Of a stretch of 64,000 nt of DNA, positions 62,062 through 64,000 are shown piece by piece. The stretch is from Winogradskyella sp. (GTDB taxonomy: Bacteria > Bacteroidota > Bacteroidia > Flavobacteriales > Flavobacteriaceae). The notes under the pieces were generated by a model, which worked only from the letters and a program-made list of their open reading frames with translations, had not been told where the DNA came from and ran no database searches. The DNA is taken from NCBI GenBank assembly GCA_002722255.1, contig PBLD01000002.1:68011-132010 (forward strand), written 5' to 3'. The stretch's first letter is position 1, and each line of letters begins with the position of its first letter. The position numbers and the translations under genes were made by a program.

Positions 62062-64000
62062 TGACAGCTTTCAAAAATTCTAATATAAAATCCTTTATAA
62101 TAGCTTTTTGTTTTCTAACGGCAATATCTTGCAATACAAGTGAAAATAAAACAGCATCCTCTAAAACCGATAATCCGTATCAAGCAAAGGTCGATTCCAT
62201 TATCGGTCTGATGACTTTAGAGGAAAAATTAGGTCAATTAAACCTTCCTGCAACAGGCCCAATCACCACAGGTTCTTCAAAAAGTACAGATGTTGTCAAG
62301 AAAATTGAAGACGGAAAAATAGGTGGTCTCTTCAATCTTGGAGATCCGAAAAATATTTATGAAGTACAGAAAATCGCTGTTGAAAAAAGCCGACTAGGCA
62401 TTCCTTTAATTTTCGGAATGGATGTTATTCACGGATTCAAAACCACATTCCCAATTCCATTAGGTTTGTCATCTTCTTGGGATATGGAAATGATTGAAAA
62501 AACGGCACAAATCGCAGCATCTGAGGCAAGCGCTAACGGCATCAATTGGACGTTTTCGCCAATGGTAGATATTTCTCGCGATCCGCGTTGGGGAAGAGTT
62601 TCCGAAGGAAATGGTGAAGATCCATATTTGGGAAGTGAAATTGCCCGTGCTATGGTTAGAGGGTATCAACAAGACGATTTGGCTGCTAAGAACACGTTAA
62701 TGTCTTGCGTAAAGCACTTTGCATTGTATGGTGCACCAGAAGCAGGTAGAGATTACAATACGGTAGATATGAGTCGTATTCGTATGTATAACGAATATTT
62801 AGCGCCTTACAAAGCTGCTGTAGACGAAGGTGTTGGCTCTGTAATGGCATCCTTTAACGAGATTGATGGTGTGCCTGCAACAGGAAACAAATGGTTATTA
62901 ACAGATTTACTTCGTGATGATTGGGGATTTGATGGTTTTGTGGTGTCTGATTATACTGGTATTTACGAAATGCGTGCACACGGAATGGGTGACGAATACG
63001 ATGTAACCTCGCTAGCTTTAAAAGCTGGGTTAGATATGGATATGGCAGGAGATTCGCCAAATATTAAAGCCTCTTTTACTCATGCCTTAAAAGGTGCATT
63101 AGACCAAGGTAGAATTTCTATGGAAGATATTGACACTGCTGTTGCACGTGTGTTAACCGCAAAATACCAATTAGGTTTATTTGACGACCCTTACAAATAT
63201 TGCAGCGAAGAACGTGCCAAAAACGAAACCTACACACAAGAAAATAGAGATTATGCACGTCTTGTTGGTGCAGAATCTTCAGTATTATTAAAAAACGACA
63301 ATCAGCTTTTACCATTAAAAAAATCTGGTACTATTGCTGTTATTGGTCCATTAGCTAAAGCTAATAGTAATATGGCTGGGACTTGGTCTGTATCTACAGA
63401 TCATCAAAGTTCTATTTCTGTTTGGGACGGTTTACAACAAACCGTTGGTAACAATGTTAATTTATTATATGCTAAAGGAAGTAACTTAGATTATGATTTA
63501 GACCTAGAAAAACGCGCTACAATGTTCGGTAAAGATATTCCAAGAGATGGAAGAACAGATCAGCAAATGCTTGATGAAGCTTTAGCAATTGCTAAAAAAT
63601 CTGATGTTATTGTAGCTACTATTGGTGAGTCTGCTGAGTTTAGTGGCGAAAGTAGTAGTCGTACAGATTTAGGCATTCCGCAAGTTCAAAAAGATTTATT
63701 ACAAGCCTTATTAAAAACAGGAAAACCGGTTGTTTTAGTACTGTTTACAGGTAGACCTTTAACGTTAGTTGAAGAGAGTGAAACCGTTCCGGCAATCCTT
63801 AATGTTTGGTTCCCAGGAAGCGAAGCTGGTTTATCCATTTCAGATGTATTGTTTGGTGATGTTAACCCTTCAGGAAAATTAACGGCAACATTCCCAAGAA
63901 ATGTTGGTCAAGTTCCGTTATTCTATAATCACAAAAATACAGGTCGTCCATTAGGAAACGACGAAGGTCATTTTGAAAAATTCAAAACCAATTATTTAGA
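62061..64000 (+). CDS. GH3 beta-glucosidase lipoprotein, cut by window end
   Basis: The frame is open from ATG 62061 through the last base, giving at least 646 residues. The signal ends I-S-C (Cys24). GH3 landmarks: M-D-V-I-H-G near residue 118, S-C-V-K-H-F near 217, and S-D-Y-T-G near 296-300, with Asp297 as the expected nucleophile. A second domain begins near residue 400 (V-I-G-P-L-A) and contains G-E-S-A-E-F-S-G-E. The layout resembles BglX. Related GH3 enzymes in other PULs act on beta-1,2-linked oligosaccharides, which would suit the GH144 enzymes upstream. Confidence 0.93.
   Translation, partial: MTAFKNSNIKSFIIAFCFLTAISCNTSENKTASSKTDNPYQAKVDSIIGLMTLEEKLGQLNLPATGPITTGSSKSTDVVKKIEDGKIGGLFNLGDPKNIYEVQKIAVEKSRLGIPLIFGMDVIHGFKTTFPIPLGLSSSWDMEMIEKTAQIAASEASANGINWTFSPMVDISRDPRWGRVSEGNGEDPYLGSEIARAMVRGYQQDDLAAKNTLMSCVKHFALYGAPEAGRDYNTVDMSRIRMYNEYLAPYKAAVDEGVGSVMASFNEIDGVPATGNKWLLTDLLRDDWGFDGFVVSDYTGIYEMRAHGMGDEYDVTSLALKAGLDMDMAGDSPNIKASFTHALKGALDQGRISMEDIDTAVARVLTAKYQLGLFDDPYKYCSEERAKNETYTQENRDYARLVGAESSVLLKNDNQLLPLKKSGTIAVIGPLAKANSNMAGTWSVSTDHQSSISVWDGLQQTVGNNVNLLYAKGSNLDYDLDLEKRATMFGKDIPRDGRTDQQMLDEALAIAKKSDVIVATIGESAEFSGESSSRTDLGIPQVQKDLLQALLKTGKPVVLVLFTGRPLTLVEESETVPAILNVWFPGSEAGLSISDVLFGDVNPSGKLTATFPRNVGQVPLFYNHKNTGRPLGNDEGHFEKFKTNYL

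Overview
This 64 kb window is AT-rich chromosomal DNA from a member of the Bacteroidota, most probably a marine Flavobacteriaceae. The reasons are SusC/SusD pairs, a protein with a type IX secretion (gliding CHU_C-type) C-terminus, GSCFA and triple-tyrosine regulator families, frequent lipoprotein signals, and promoters matching the Bacteroidota TTTG-N19-TAnnTTTG pattern rather than the E. coli -35/-10 pattern. No rRNA, tRNA, CRISPR array, prophage or intact insertion sequence was recognised. No gap between genes exceeds about 260 bases.

Layout. 1-5.4 kb: end of a lipoprotein gene, a SPOUT RNA methyltransferase, fhs, and the ribosome-assembly GTPases era and der flanking a small membrane protein. 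5.4-10.7 kb: a secreted C-type-lectin-like T9SS cargo and an outer-membrane beta-barrel protein. 10.7-14.4 kb: a minus-strand operon M23 peptidase - MerR - LemA - three TPM-domain proteins. 14.5-21.4 kb: alaS, a 66-residue Cys/His protein, GSCFA protein, HEAT protein, lipoprotein and PQQ-type propeller. 21.6-26.2 kb: two tandem TPR sensor kinases (the second broken by a frameshift and a stop) and a NarL-type response regulator. 26.2-32.7 kb: housekeeping genes (coaD, ddl, PASTA protein, pseudouridine synthase, yaaA, DNA glycosylase, EF-hand protein, trmL, two tiny proteins).

32.8-39.6 kb holds the complete trp operon, transcribed trpE-G-D-C-F-B-A on the minus strand. Ahead of trpE are a textbook Bacteroidota promoter, an 18-residue leader peptide with three consecutive Trp codons, and a terminator hairpin: a ribosome-mediated attenuator. 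The leader start codon lies only 9 nt from the promoter -7 box, so the mRNA is nearly leaderless. The non-overlapping junctions downstream of trpG are filled with palindromic repeats.

39.7-48.9 kb is a redox and thiol region: YceI protein, nitroreductase and MarR regulator (with two copies of one 12-bp operator), TlpA-like and redoxin proteins, two rhodaneses, DsbD, a second nitroreductase, an aldehyde dehydrogenase, and msrA/msrB. 49.1-64 kb is a polysaccharide utilisation locus: membrane-spanning LuxR-type regulator, SusC, SusD, surface lipoprotein with twin LamG domains, two GH144-like lipoproteins, an esterase-like hydrolase, and a GH3 beta-glucosidase running off the window end. The enzyme set best fits a beta-glucan, possibly beta-1,2-glucan.

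The most unusual signal is a short palindromic element of about 27 bp (arms ATnCTGAA / TTCAGnAT, 5-nt loop) that occurs between genes and also inside two coding regions. It adds an in-frame peptide of the type C-x-x-E-L-D-S-x-S to TrpF and to a DNA glycosylase. The variable arm base covaries between copies, so the hairpin itself appears to be under selection.
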